Positions 31,798 to 46,000 of a DNA stretch of 64,000 bases are shown one piece after another. Positions within the stretch are counted from its first letter, which is position 1. Each line of letters opens with the position of its first letter. The position numbers were made by a program, and so were the translations under genes. Origin of the DNA: Pelecanus crispus (lineage: Eukaryota; Chordata; Aves; Pelecaniformes; Pelecanidae); contig NC_134656.1 in the NCBI RefSeq assembly GCF_030463565.1, positions 6,186,501 to 6,250,500 on the forward strand, read 5' to 3'. The notes under the pieces are model-generated. The model was not told where the DNA came from, did no database searches, and saw only the letters and a program-made list of their open reading frames with translations.

Positions 31798-34700
31798 AAG
31801 CCTCCTGGGTGATTTTTTTGTGTGCATGAATCGGGTGATTCTTTGGTCCCCATTTAAAACAAAAAATGTGTGGGGGAAAAAAGGCAAGTAGCTTGGAGAT
31901 TAAGCTTTCATAAGAGGCTGGGATGAAGCCATATAATAAATTTTAGGCAGATGACCTACTGAAGACAGGCTTGGAAGGAGAGTAGAGCTTAGAGGCTTGG
32001 CTTGACATCCAAGTAGAGTTGCTTGGTGTAATCCTATAGGGAGTAAGTGATTGGTTACAAGGGTATTCTGGACTGAAGAAAACATGATACTGAAATTATG
32101 TTAATATTTTTATTTTGGAAGATTAGCTGGACATGAAGACCTTTGCCCTCTCCTCTGTAACTACGAAAGTTGAAAGTAAGCTTATTCAACTGAAACATGG
32201 TTGCTTTTTAGTTCTGTTCTTTTATAAAAGAGCAGAGGATTGTCTACTACTGTTAAGAAGGTGATAACCAAGAGTAGAAGATAAAGCACAGGTTAAATAT
32301 TCAAGAGTAACAGATCTAAGGCAAGATGACATTTAGTTTTCAGAGATGGTTGAGCTCGTTTTTGTGCAACTCTGCAACTAGAAATACTGGGGATCGTAGT
32401 GCTGAGACAACACTGTCTGCTGGTACACCCTTCCAACTCTGCTTTCCCTGGGCATACTGGCATGAGTCAGCGTTGGTAATTTCTGAATTTGTGTCCAGTT
32501 CTATGGTACACATGTGCCCGTACTCTCCCTATGGTCCACTATTTTCTGATATTCTGAGGACTCAGTTTGCATTTACTCTAACCCACTTCACAAGATTACC
32601 TTTACATACACTTTAAGACTGCTTTATACTGTAATTTGAGTTGCTTTGTTTTTCATTTTCTAATTGGTGCAATGAAAGCAGTCTGCAGACACATCAATAT
32701 TAAGCATCAGAAGACAGTTTTCTAAGTTAAAGCATGCATCTGATGAGCCATGTGAGAGTTGCAGGGAAATAGGTCTATGCTGGCATTAAAAAATAAAAAC
32801 AGCCCGCCTTGTTTGAACAGAGATAAATGAAACATTTGCATCCTTGGTAATTTGGATGCTGGCAAAGAAGCCTTGTTTGTCAGTCCTTTGACTTCAGACA
32901 CTGTCATATAATTTTCACTCAGAAGAATATGTACCAAAGAAAAAGGAAAGCAAAGTATGTTTATTGTTTCTTTACGTGTTCAGCAGGAAGCCAGTGATTT
33001 GTTATTCAGACACATCACATTGTTACACTACACAATGCAATACCATGAAGTGTGACAGGTCTTGAAAGATGAAAATGTCTCTGTGGGACAATCACTCTCG
33101 GGGTATTCATCTATCAGTTTGTATCGTGCCTTTCCAAGTCAAATCAGAGCAGCAGAAATCCCAAGATCTGTGATGCGTGCTCTTACTTTTTACAAATCAA
33201 ATACAAACATAAACAGTAGGAGTCCTGTTCCTAAGATGAACTTACATATTAAGCTTTGTCATAGTGTCATTAATATTTTGTGTTTCTCAGCACATGCTGA
33301 CTGTTGCTTTGTGACGCTTGGGATTTGGGCTTCAGAGGAGCTTGTGCAAGTGTTGCCTTCAGTTTGTTATGTAAATTCATTCCTTTTGCATCACTTCTTT
33401 TCCATCAAATTGTACTATCATTTGTAGTTTCCAGTGGACCCAGGCTGAAAATAAAATGCAACTAGAGAAGTTAAGTTTCCATCTGATTCTGCACGAAAGG
33501 CATGTGTGTACACATGAATTTTACAGACTCAGCACAAAACTGTAAGGCCTTGAAATTCACTTAAGTAGGCCCAGGTCACATACTTGCACAAAGCTCTGTA
33601 GAATTTAGTGAAGTCTTTTTACTCTGAGTTTGTCGCCTAATTTGGAAGTTTAATTACACTCATGAAACTGCTGAGGTTGTTACAATTCACCATGTTGCCT
33701 TAGCTGCAGGTGAGGCAAGGGAAGACAGCAAAAAAAGAGTTGTGGTAAGGAGACTTTTACTTAATATGCTAAGAGAGCTTCCTGTGTTTCTCCTATGACA
33801 GCTTGTCTGCCAGTTTACATTCCTGAGCTTCAAATATCACTCCAAGCTAGACATCTCTTGAAACCTGACCCATTTATTCCATTCCTACTCATCACATTTT
33901 GGTGAGGAGGCTAGGTTCACATCTAACTGCAGTCTGCACAGGAAAAAGCTAGAGGAAAACACAACCTTCATAAATTTTCACTGGAGGGGTGGGGCAGCTG
34001 CCCTGCAAACTGGAAATTTTCTGATTGAGTGCAATTTGTTCAAATCTCAGGGTGCTGCAAATGATGAGCATGAGAAGAATGCGAGAGAAGACAACAAAAT
34101 TCTCACTTTTATGAAATCTGCTCTGTGGTGCTGGAGTGAAGCAGAAAGTTCTTAAGACAAATTAAAATCGGGTCCTAAAACCATATTGAGTTTTTCAAAC
34201 TCATCTTCTGTTGCCGCTGGCCTTTCTGGTGCTGCTTTCTATTTAATTGTTAAATCTGAACTGTTCTATATATGCAGTCTAGAATAAATGTACGCTCTTT
34301 TTCTACTAAAAAACTGTGTATTGTTTGCACTCTTGACTTTTCACAAGCATTTTAAAACTAGCTTTTACTTACATTGCAGTAATGTCTGGGAACCCCTAGC
34401 AGTGGATCAGGATTGTATTGTCCCAGATGCCTCATGAACCCACTGCCAGATCTTGTTCTAAATAATTTACTTTGGCCATAGGCACAATCAACTGGTTGTA
34501 TTTGGCTATATTCTGTGGAACCATTTCAGCACATTAAGTGTAACATCATAGATAGCTGACTGTGCCAGTTTCTGGATTCAGACTTGGTTAGAAGTTGTGG
34601 TAAGGACAAGTCTCAACTATATTTTCTACTTTAATATCAAGATGATATCAACACACTGTGATGTCATTTTTTTTGTATGCTTGAGGTTTTGCTCAAATCT

Positions 34701-35422
34701 TAACCTCTTGAATTCATGTGGGTGGTGGTTTTAGTTTACCTTTTAAACTAAGTTTCTAGCCTTTGTGGCTATTGAGAAGGCTGGAAATTCAAAACAAAAT
34801 AAACATAACATTGTTTTATTTGAACATTTTAATAAAACGTGATCATCCTAAGCACCATGACTTCTGAATACATGAAAAAGCTTAAGAAAATCTCACTGTT
34901 TTGTGCAAGAAGATCTTCAGATTGAGGAAAAGCTTGTTGAATGAAATTCAGCCTGGAGCGGCCATCCTGCAGAATGTATCTGTATCAGTATGTGTACTTG
35001 AAGGAGCATGTAAATGGAATGGAGGCTCCATTTAGCTGGCTCTTTCTACAAGGGTGAATTTTGCCTAGCCTGTGTGTTATCCCAGAAGATAGCAACAGCT
35101 GCTGGTGGTGTGTTATAAAATGGAAAGTAACTTCAGAGACTCAAAGTCACTCTCCATCTTCAAAGCCAGGTGTGTAACATAGATGAGGGAATGGCAGATT
35201 GCTACAAATCAGTCAAAAATATCTCCTGGGTTGTTCAAACAATTTTACAATTTTTACTAAATACAAACTCCCGTGCTTCATTTGATGAGAACAGAATGTG
35301 TCTTATTTTTATGCCCAGATCTCACTGTAAACTAATGCCGCCTGGCACAGATGCTGTCTTGAAGCTTTTCTTGTTCAGTTCATTCAAGGCTTGATTTTGC
35401 AGCTGGTGCTGCTTTAAGTGTG

Positions 35423-35446
35423 CACCCCCCCACTCCCCCCCCAACC
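35423..35446 (+). repeat. C-rich tract
   Basis: Two C runs (six-seven and eight) lie close together, interrupted by ACT. Low complexity only. Confidence 0.85.
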
Positions 35447-36085
35447 TGATTTGATAAACTTCTATGAACTGCAGAAAGCAATGCTCCCAAAAGGAATAGG
35501 ATGGTGTTTCATGTGAGACTAGTGCTCAGTAGGATCGTGGAAGGAGCAGAACCTAGAGATTTCTCTTTGACTCTTTGCATCTTGTTCTGTAGCTTCAAAA
35601 CCAGCATTTGGTAGAGAATGATTTTACATGCATCTCTGAATTCCCAGGGAGGAGTTGGTGTAGTTATGAAAAAAATTGTGGTTACCTTTGAATTACAGGA
35701 CTGGCTCATTCTGCAGAAATAATCTTTTCTTGAGGTAGCAGCTAGGACTGGGGGGAAGCCAATTTGCACTTGCTTCTTCAAATTGTGCTATTTTTGCTTG
35801 TTAGATGATTTTTCCTATGCGCCCTTTTAATACATGACTGCTTCCTTAGCTGGGGAGACAGGCTAACATGTTCGGCTGGGTCATCTTTTTACATTATCAT
35901 ATGTAATGGCTGTGCCACTGGAATAAGCTGATGGTGTTTTGATAATAGCTATGTTCTTCCACATCTCACCTGAAGGCTGGACAAATAAAATGGCATTAGT
36001 AATGTTATCTGATGCAATGTAACAGTTGAACACCAAGTGGAATATCTCTTGAATTACCAGTTTGTGCAGCTGTGTTGCAGCTATT

Positions 36086-36102
36086 AAAAAAAAAAAAAAA
36101 AA
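36086..36102 (+). repeat. Poly-A tract (17 A) in A/C-rich region
   Basis: The A run is followed by about 40 bp of A and C (CACAACCCC, CAAACCAAACC). Read on the minus strand it is a T/G-rich stretch ending in poly-T. No retroposon body was recognised. Confidence 0.85.
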
Positions 36103-38261
36103 CACAACCCCAAAAAACAAACCAAACCACTGCAAACCACAACACGAGGATTTTCTGTAGGCAGTGTGAACAAGGATGGGTCTTAAATTTTGCCTTCAGG
36201 CATAGTCCAGCTGCCACTAAGAAATAAAGGTCAGTATAGACACTGGAGTGAAATGTGAAGGCTAAATTAAGAAGAGAAAGGTCTATGGGCAGATAACAGC
36301 ACTGTTCTGACTATCTGATGAAGAAAGACAGAAGCATGCCTACATGCGCTCATTTGCTTGAAGACTTGCTTTTCTGATCCATGCAGTGTTTCTAAGTGAA
36401 TCTTCAATTCTCCTAGGAAACCATTATTAGGCTAATTGAAATGCTACTTGTACATTTAAGACCAACAAATGCCATGATACATCCTTAAAGCCTTTCAATT
36501 GCATGACATTCTTGCTAGGAAATAAGGTACAGTATATATGAACACTTAAACCAGCATGAAATAAACCATAAATTTCCAAAGCCAACAGACTTTCTTTGTA
36601 TTTTAAGCAGAATATTTTAATGATTTTACAATGTTGCCCAGCAAGATGAGGGTAGAAGTAAGACTTGGTCCCAGAGTAGTGACTTTTTTTTCCTAGGGAA
36701 TATTTAGTAATGGGAATTCTTTTCTTCTCTTTAGAGGGCATATGGCACACAGAATAGTTACTATCGCTGCTAGTCTGTTCCTGTCAATTGAGATAATGTT
36801 TCATCTTCTGATTGAATAAGAACATGGAACTAATAATCTTTTAAATCTTTATGCAGCTTCTCTTCTTGAATGTTTTACTCATTCACACCAAGCAGCCAAA
36901 TTCTCTAGCGCATATGTATGCTTTAGTGGAAGATAATGGATGCGTGTTAGAACTAAATTGGGCCAAAGGTCAGAACTTTACTGAAGGGGCTGATTCTTTT
37001 TTTCCTAGCAATAACTGAAAACATATCTCAAACAATAGCCTGATGTAAGTTTGCCCTCATGGTGGTACAGGATCTTACAGGCTCCAGTCACTGTTTCAGT
37101 GAGCACTGGATCAAGCTTGAATTGATTCCTTTGTCTCTGTGCTGTTTACCCCCCTTTTTTGTCAGCTGTGTTCAGACATCCAAGAACTCTTTTGCAACAG
37201 TTATGAATGACTTAATTTCAGTTCTTACCCTTCTACCCCCAAGTCATTTTCTCCTGTGTAACACTTTAAAAAAAATATAACAGGACATTTCAGACTGTTG
37301 TACAAATTATTGCTGCCCCTATATTGCTGTTCTCTGTGATATGCTGGGAATTAAAAATATTCCCTTAGATTTCCTTTGTGTGTGTCTCATATCTACATAG
37401 GAATGTGAGGTTGAGTTTGGTGATTCAGTTGTACATCTGCTCTGTGTGGATGTGTACAGAGACTTAGGGTGTATCTGCATCCTGTGTTACAGTAGATGCT
37501 TGCTTTACTCTCAGAGCCAGAGGCTGTGTGAACACACATGAAGTAAGACACACGTCTCACCAGTGCTTACTAGCTCAAGCTCAGTGCCATGTTCGTACAG
37601 TGTTAGCTTGCAGTCTGTGTGGAATTTGCTGGCATCTCCTCACAAAGTATTCTCTAGTACCGTTGCTAAATAGCTGTTCAGGCACTGGACTGTCCTTTCT
37701 TTGAGTGCATGTATGAATTCTGTGCTTTTCTGAACAGAGAGGGAAGTGAATGGAAAAGAGTTCAGAGGGAGGTATATGAGTTGTACTGAACGTGCATCAA
37801 ATACCTCTTGAAGTAGGTTAGGAATGCTGTTACCCACCATGGGTGGTATTTTGCAGCAAAGTTAACATTTTAGTGGTAGTTGGATGGGAATGGTAAACAT
37901 CTATTGAATGTGGCTGTTGAGTATCATCATCTGTGCATAAAAATTGTTAATGATTTGTGAAGAGAGGCTTAGAATTTTCTTAGTGAACCTAGGAAAGTGG
38001 TTTAATAAACAAAATAGATCACTGCTACCCAGTTGACGCTTTACAGACTTACCAGCAAATTTGTTTATTTATATTTGAAAAATAAATGCTTGGTGCTTAT
38101 TTTAAAATGTTACTTTTTAGCAAAGACGAAAGACTGTCTCATGCAGACTAATCATGAAGCTTCAGTTGTCTGCCAGAGAGTTCATTTTTACAGATACTTC
38201 TGGCATGTTTCTTGTATAGTCCGGTAACAAATTCAACAAACGATTCACAAGGAGCCATGTG

Positions 38262-38519
38262 GAAAAGACGAGGCAACAGGAACAAGTTGTACCAGCATAG
38301 GCTTCATTTCAGCCTAAGAAATTTTTTTACAGTGAGAACAATCACTCACTCTAACAACCTGCCCTGGTATGTGGTAGGGTCCCCATCACTGGAGATTTTC
38401 AAGATGCAATTGGACAGAGTGCTAGATTATCTCATCTAGGCTCCCTTTCACATGAAAGGCTGGACCCGATGATCTTCCGAGGTCCCTTCCAACTTGGGCT
38501 GTTCTATGAGTCTATGATC
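38262..38519 (+). mobile_element. CR1 LINE fragment with 3' end
   Basis: This 5'-truncated CR1 copy keeps the end of ORF2 (CTCTAACAACCTGCCCTGG, then CCCCATCACTGGAGATTTTC), the GGACCCGATGATCTTCCGAGG block, TCCCTTCCAAC and the tail TTCTATGAGTCTATGAT. Substitutions through the reading frame show it is a dead copy. The order and orientation are those of an intact CR1 3' end on the plus strand. Confidence 0.93.
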
Positions 38520-38896
38520 TGCAAGGCTCCTGCTCAGAGTTTACTGCTTGAACTTCTTTTCAAACAGTTGCTTTCTGACCTCCGCTGTTTGTGTTGCACA
38601 GGAAGGTTAGAAGCATCAAAAACGTGATGTAGTGCTAGTCTGTCAGGTATATAATGTTGTCACCTTCTTCAAAACAGCTAGGTTATAGTTCCAGCTGTAG
38701 AGGAATGTTGAATCTGCATGGACTATTTCAGAATTATAACTTGTTAGTTGTTCTGTGACCACGGTTATCCTTTAGTGTTGATTGGTCTGGACTAGCTACA
38801 AACATTAGCTTTTTGTAGTTACAGGTGAGCTTTCATTCAGGTAATAACTGTTTGATATGATTTTATTGATTTCCTATATAGTTTTATATTAATCAT

Positions 38897-38908
38897 GGGG
38901 GGGGGGGG
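38897..38908 (+). repeat. Poly-G tract (12 G)
   Basis: A run of 12 guanines in AT-rich DNA, similar to the run at 1186-1198. Its length may be unreliable in the assembly. Confidence 0.9.
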
Positions 38909-40753
38909 AGCATTTTTATCTTCTGGCCCCAAACATGTCAGCAAAAAGAACTAAATGTGTGGTAAACTGGGATGTTGCCATTTTGAAAAGGCTAGGAAAA
39001 GGAAAGTGTTTCACTGTTAAATATAGAATACTTCCTGTACACATGCTTCTTTAAACAAGTATTAAGCCAGATTCTTGGCTGGTGCCAGTCAATATAGTTC
39101 CTTAGGAACATGAGAATTTACTCAGCAGAGCATCAGAGTGTCTATTGCATAACATCATATGAAGTCCTTTGGAAAATGATTCTATGAATACTGTAATTTA
39201 TGGAGGCCAGAGTGTCTGCAAGACTGACTCTGGACATAAACATATCAGGCAGTTGCTGTTAGATGATGGCTGTTGGGACAAAACCAAGCAGGACTCACTT
39301 TGAGTTGTATACAGGCTCACCTGCTGCTGCCAAAGGAGAATTCGGGGTTTGTAGGCTACAGACTACTGCCCCTCTGAACTGTTACAGGTGATTAGAGTAG
39401 CAAGCTTTTTGTCTTAGCACCTTCTCTCTTACTGTGGGATGGGAATGACATTGTCCTTCCTTCTTGAGACCAGCAAAAGTCCATTTGGCTTGCTCTGTGG
39501 GTAAAATGTGATCCTACTTTGAAAATTGATGTATTTACTCTCTTAGAATGTAGGAGCTTTTGCTTAATGGCTTGAAAATAGAAACACATTTTAATGAAGT
39601 TGGGTCCATTTTCTCCTACAGATGGTGCTATTTTCCCATGAAAAATCTTGAAAGTTTGAAAAGTCAAATGACTTCAATGCAAATTCATTTTTAGCCCAAA
39701 GAAAAAAAACTAGGGTGTTGCAAGGACTATTAAACAGAATATGAAGCTGTATTGCTCTGGAAGTGGATGAAAATGAAGTGGAAACTCCCCCATAAGCTCA
39801 TCAAAGCTGTCCCTCTCAATTTTGCCCACTTAACCTCTCAATCTGAGCTATGAGATGCTCTCACGTACTGGAACAGATTCATACAGTGCTGGGATTTATT
39901 TCTGTGAGACTAAGTTTTATTATTAAGGGTTCACACATGCAGACAAGTGGAAAATATGGCTTCTAGAACTTTCCAAGTCTCAGTATGTTTCTGGATCTAG
40001 TTTATCCATCCTTCTTTGTCATGCCTCATGCTTTTACTGCTTTTTGAAACATCCTGTAGTCAAAGCAGGGGAGATACTGGTGGCATCTTAAGTGTTCATT
40101 CACCCAACCAGGAACTAAACAAATGTTAATGTTCTCTTGACATACAACTTTTATGTATTAAATATAGTAGACGGAGACCCTGTATAGCGACAGTTTCAGG
40201 AGTCTCGTGTTGCTTCGTCCTTTTCACTCTTCTAGTACTGCCACACAGGACTTAGGTGATGGTCAGCCTGATAATCTCTTCTGAATGATGCACTTTTACT
40301 AGCTTTTCTTTTCCTGCTGACAGATCTTTGATTCAGTCTGTTCCCCTTAGAAAAATGTCTCAGCTAGTTCTAACACATAATGCAAAGTGACTGATCCAAC
40401 TCATTTCATGAGATTGTGTGCTGGTATCTGTGTTAGGCAGGTATAAAATTACACGTGAGGACACTCCTTGTAACAACAGCCTGTTGCCCCACTTATGCCA
40501 CTGAGCACTTCTTAATTTCTGTCTTGTCTTGAGTATATAGTAGAATTTGCAATCTCCTAGATTACTACTCATACAGAGGGCCGTTTTATGGGGAAAAAAG
40601 AATTTGATGCCTGTATTAAAAAGCCCCAAAAAAGCATTTGTAGATTTAAAGTCAAAGTACATTTTGAAAAGGCAGCAACAGCCCATATTGTGTTTTCTGT
40701 CACTTTCTGAAAATCCCATTCTTGGTGTGTGCTGTGAACAGGTCTTGTTGCTG

Positions 40754-40778
40754 CTGATTCAGGCTCAGGCTGAATCAG
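40754..40778. repeat. Perfect inverted repeat, 9-bp arms
   Basis: CTGATTCAG and CTGAATCAG are exact complements around the spacer GCTCAGG. It could be a paired binding site or chance. Confidence 0.85.
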
Positions 40779-43032
40779 AAATTTGTCAGGAGAAATTTCC
40801 GATACAGAACCTGAAATGTCAACAAGGCAGCACTGATACTGGGAGGAGTTGCCCTTCTCTGAAATCACACAGTGGGAGAGCAGAAAGGAAATCACATTTC
40901 TCCTCATTCCAAACCAGTGAGGGTTTTGTTTTGTTTTTTTAACTAAATGTGTGTCATGGGCTGGCGAAGGCTGAATGTGTCCCTCTGTGAAGACAGTCGC
41001 TGCTGGAAACAGGCTGCCGCCAGCAGAGTGTGTGACCAAAACAATACAGTTTTCTTTCTTTCCTTTTTTTCCTCTTTTCAGAACAACTCCTAGATGTTCT
41101 CTATACTGGCAGGCAGGAGGAAAAGAGACAGATGGTGTGACAGTGGGAGAACGGTCTATTTTAGCACTAATAAAAATGGGACTTGAGACCCATGTATGGC
41201 AGAGAAATTATAGACTGGGAATGCCAGGGATAAAGCAAGACAAGCAGTGACCTTTCAGTGTTACAGAGCTACACAGTGATGTTTTTTCTTTTGCACTTGA
41301 AATTTACAGTTTTAGTTTCTCCTCCTGCAAAATATGAATCAAACCAATGGTGGTCCTGATGTACAGTAATCCTGTTTTAAATAATATCGAGCAAAATATA
41401 ATTTGGTTACAGAAAGTAAAATATTCTCATGTTCAAAAAGAAGGCTTTTTGCACATCCGTCATTCCTACAACTGCTTGTTTTGCGCATTTCCTATTCTTA
41501 AGTATCAAAAAAGGAATAAAAATGGATGTTCCTGCATTCTGTGAACTCCAAAGAGTTCATGCCAATTCACCAGTCTTGTGCGTGTAGCAGCTGCTGGGCT
41601 TGGGCAGCTCTGAGGAGGTAATAATAGCTGGGAAGGAGAGAGTCTTTGCAATTCCTGTGGGCATTCCTACTGTATAGCTATGTGTTTGGTTTGAGGTTTT
41701 TCCCCTTTAGCATCAGTACATGTCTTACTGTAAGGGGATGAGTAAGACTGTAGCATGGGCTCTTCTGGAAGGAAATGGGATTTCTTGTTTAGTCAGTCAT
41801 GAGGTCTCACCTCTTCCTTTGTATTGAGGTTCCTATAGCCCCGGGGATTTTATATCAGTCTGCAAAGCTGGTAGCCATAACTGCTGGAGGGGATAAAGGT
41901 TGTCAAAATGAAATTAAGCTTCCTCTTGGGAGAGCTTTTACAGGTCAGCATAGCTAGGCCTGTCTTAACTGTTTTCCTTGAAGGAACTCTAAACTTTCCT
42001 GAAATTAGTGCATCTGGCAAGAAGAAAGGAGGTAATGGTGCACAAAGACTGGATGAGCTGCTAAGAAAGTACTCACTTCTGTTGGCTGATGCCAACAGTC
42101 TGTCTATCTTCTCATTGGTAGGAAGGAAAAATATTTCCCTGCTTTTGAAATATAAACACAGCTAATTTCCTGTAACTGTCACTTGACATCTTGCAGATTT
42201 GATATCTGCAAACTGCTTTAATTAATATTTGAGCTACCTCTCACAAGTGTGTAGCACTTCCAACTTGTAGAAGCGGCAAACCTTCAGTTGATACAATAAG
42301 TTGTTTTCAGAGCTGCTAAAGATAAAATTGTCTAATTAATCCACCTTTTCCGTTTGCTTCTGATTTAGTAGTTCTCACACTATCACCAAGAAATGTCTGA
42401 GGGGAAAAAAAAAACCCGCTATCACTTTTCTACACTTTTCTCAAAAGTGTCATTGCTTGAAAAGAAATGTCTGACTTTGGACAGTGCCATCAGGCTCAGC
42501 AAAATTTGAGATGCTGATAGAAACAGAATGGGTATTCTTATATGGGTGATCTCTGGCACGCTTCTGCCATGCTTTGCCTGCAGAGAATCCTGCAGGCAAT
42601 GTTTCCTGCACTTTTAGAAGTTTTGTGCACTGCTCTATTAACTGAGTTGTAAGAACAGACGTGTGTTGTATACTACTGCTCCCAAACTGTTGTGCTTCTT
42701 CGAGGATAGAAGAGGGAATATAAAAGAAATAGTGTGGAAGGAAGGAAGCAACAGAAACCCAATTCAACTCTCATGAAAGTCTACAGGAATTTTTCCGGCG
42801 ACTTCATGGGAACTGAATTAAGTTGTTGGTGAGAAGCCATGTCCAAAAAAGCTCTAGAGCTCCTCTTCTATTCTACATCTGCACTGGATTTGTTGAATTT
42901 ATTAGGAATAAAAATCTAGCTTACAGCATGTGGAAAATAGAGAGGGTGAAGGTTATGAGAAAACCCCAACTTACTGATGTGGGAGTGGAAAAGTCCTGCA
43001 AAATAAACTGTTTCAAATATACTAAAAACATA

Positions 43033-43050
43033 CCCACCCCCACCCCCCCC
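43033..43050 (+). repeat. C-rich tract
   Basis: CCC-A-CCCCC-A-CCCCCCCC. Read on the minus strand it gives a poly-Gly codon run in a spurious frame. Confidence 0.85.
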
Positions 43051-46000
43051 AAGCACACAAAGCCTTCCTGCATTCATAGTCACTGACTTCATCAGTTTCA
43101 CAGCATTACTTTTCAATCAGCAAACATCATAAAAACAGGAGGGCAGATTTATGGCTGTTTATTAGCCAGCACCATTACTGTATTTACTGTAGTGTGAAAA
43201 GGAAATCGGGGAAAAGTGCTATAAATCTCAGTGGCTGCAACCCAGATGCATTTATTTACTTACTGGATACTTCACTAGTAGCTTAGCAGATGCCTGCTAG
43301 TTTACACATATATTTTGAGCATGTCAGCAGAATGCTCTAGAGGGATGGGTGTTAAAATTCTGCTGGGGTCTGTTGTGGGCACTGCTAGGAAGAAGCTAGT
43401 GAAATGTGTTCAGTTTAAGTAGCTAAAGTAGTTAGTGAAGAAACACCAATGTGTTAACCAATCACTGCCTATTTAAAGGGAGCATAATTATAAATATATA
43501 AATATAAAAAAATAAATGTATAATCTTGCAATAACAACAGGAAGATAAAGGTCTGGCTATTAAAATAATCAGAATAAAAGCAAAAAGCCTGTCTCATTAA
43601 CATTAAGATACTCTCTGTTCAAAGAGGAACCACAATCCTCATAAATTTGATCTAAAGTCCTGGAGCTGTAATATTCCAGTTGTTCTGTGGGGTGAATGGT
43701 ATCAAATATGGAGTTCCGCTTCCTGCAGGCCAGGCCCAAATGTTGTACTTCACCATTGTAGATATAATTGTCATTTATCCCAAGACAGTAAGTCATCTGA
43801 CCCTGGATGACCTATTTCTGTCCGCAGTCAGAAAAAATGTTATCTGTGATGGTTGTGTTCAAAGGTGCATAGATGCACAAGTGCCGCCTTTACAGAATGC
43901 ATCTACATCGTTCTAAGCAAACGTGTTCTTCTTTAAAATAAAGACACAACAGCAAATGTTACATTGGCTAGGCCTATTCTTTACATCTTCGTTATCTAGA
44001 AACATCTAATTAATGAGTGGAAGTTTAAGCCTCAAGTGTGCCCGAAAGATTTATTTCATTTGTCAACTTTTCAATAAAAGCACAGCTTATTTTATTTTAT
44101 TCAATTCAGGTTTGTGGTCAAATGCAAAAGGTTGGATCTAGATTTGTATTTAAAGTCCAAATGTATTTTTCCTAAGGGGAAATACTGAATCCATTCAAGC
44201 CAATTGAAATATTTCCATTGATGTTTAGTGAACCAGGAAATAAGTTCATCCCAAAACCTAAAGGGTGCAAGTTCTCTATAAATCACCTTGGTTTTAATTG
44301 TTACTACTGTTTTTTTTTTTTCTACTTGCTGGTGGCTCTTACTGTTTTTAAAATGAACAGTAAAATGCAAAGAGTATAAATTATAAATGAACAGTTTCAA
44401 TGAGGCTGTTGATTGCAATGACTGTAATCTAATTAAGCAGTTTAAGATCTAAGTGATATTATTATTAAAGGATTATGTTAACAGAGCATTTGATCAGCCT
44501 CTTATTTTGTTTTACTTGAATTATACTTATGAGACAATGTGATTCCGAGTGACAAAAAGATCAATTCTTTTTCTTTCCTCTTTTTTAGGGAAAACTAATA
44601 TGCTATATTTAAATTGAAATAAATTGGTAGAGAAGTCTCAGGGAAATAAAAGCACTATTTTGGCATCTTAACTTACTTTGACTTCATGTAAATACTAGTA
44701 CTGACTGCTTGTTTTGGTATGACATTATATGAAGTACTTTTAAAACAGGAACAGAAATATGTGTGCAGATGGATGTATGGAGATACACGTACATTTTTAC
44801 AGAGATACGCTAATTTGTTATGGTGACGAGCTTATTACAACTAGCCAGTGAAATGGTTGTGTGTCACACTACCTTTTTGCCTGTGAAATCACTGTAAGCA
44901 TCTAATTTGCATGCATATACTTTTTCTTTAAAATATAGTGCGGTGTGTTTTTAAACCAATGGGAGTCTTTTGGGATGCACATTTATTATTTAATTTACAA
45001 GTATAGTTCTTACAAATGTATGAACAGATTGGATTGCTTCCTGTGTGATGTGGCTAAGCAGCAATGATGGGGACAATGTGCTAGATAGATATATCCCTCA
45101 TTTTTGGAAATGGGGTCTATGCTTGGTGACTCTCTGGGAGTCAGTCTTGGTGCGGTTCTAATTCGCATTTGTACTCCTCACTCTCTCAATTCCATCAGTC
45201 CGGTCCTCCTCAGCTGTCAATACCGGCTGAGCATCACCTACAGAGTCAATATGCAATTCAGCATATCTGGGCTAATCACACATTACACTTTCTTCTTTGT
45301 TCACAGATGTTGTCTAGCTTAGATTTCCCTAATTTCACTGTAAATGTATTTCTGTAAGCAACCTTTCTGGCACCTCACTGCCTGCTTTCCTTGCCCTGGA
45401 TGCCAAAGTGCTCTTTTAAAGTTTAAAAATGTTTGTGTCCAGAGAATGTAAGTCTTGTCACATCTGCCTCAGAGGGTCTGGAGGCATGTCGGTGGGCCCC
45501 CGAAGATGAGTGTGCAATTGAAGGAACAGAAAAAGACAAAAGAGAAAAGGATCATTCTAAATCCAAGTGGATGCCAAGAATTAGTGAAATACTGTATTTT
45601 TGTATTGGATTGCTTTGATTTTTACTCTGTAGCTCTTTAAGTTTGTTCCTTGGTTACTGTGAAATGAAATCAGGCAGGATTTCAGTCTATTAAAATTTTA
45701 GTGTAGTGTAGCTGTTAGTTTGTTTGAGAACAACTGTTAAATTTCAGTGCACAGCCTGACTAGTTGTACCCTGGGGAAATGGGCAAAATTCCAGGGAGGC
45801 AATCCTGTTTACAGGTTATATGTGTTGTTCTTTGGTCACTGCTGCGTTGACCCTGTTTTGGATGAAAGGACCAGATGACCCATGTAACACAGTATTACCA
45901 TTACCCTGTCTGCCCCTCAGTGCCTGTCTCCCATAGGCATACCTGTGATTCTTGAATCAGCTCCTGGAATCCTGTTGATAAACAGCTCTAGTTCTGCTGC

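Larger units (their letters stand above)
29223..38261. other. Intergenic desert, segment 3
   Basis: No gene is recognised. The stretch holds a two-copy 21-bp tandem repeat (31756-31797), poly-A runs (31489-31504 and 36086-36102) and a C-rich run (35423-35446). Open frames near 32.3, 33.1 and 36.4 kb are short and lack domains. Confidence 0.5.

Noticed and set aside
38212-38439. 75-codon plus-strand frame resembling the end of a reverse transcriptase ORF
   Set aside because: It is a decayed CR1 ORF2 remnant, annotated as the repeat.
40569-41039. 156-codon minus-strand open frame as a gene
   Set aside because: Composition is not protein-like, no domain is seen, and plus-strand frames overlap it. 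Kept only as a low-level observation.
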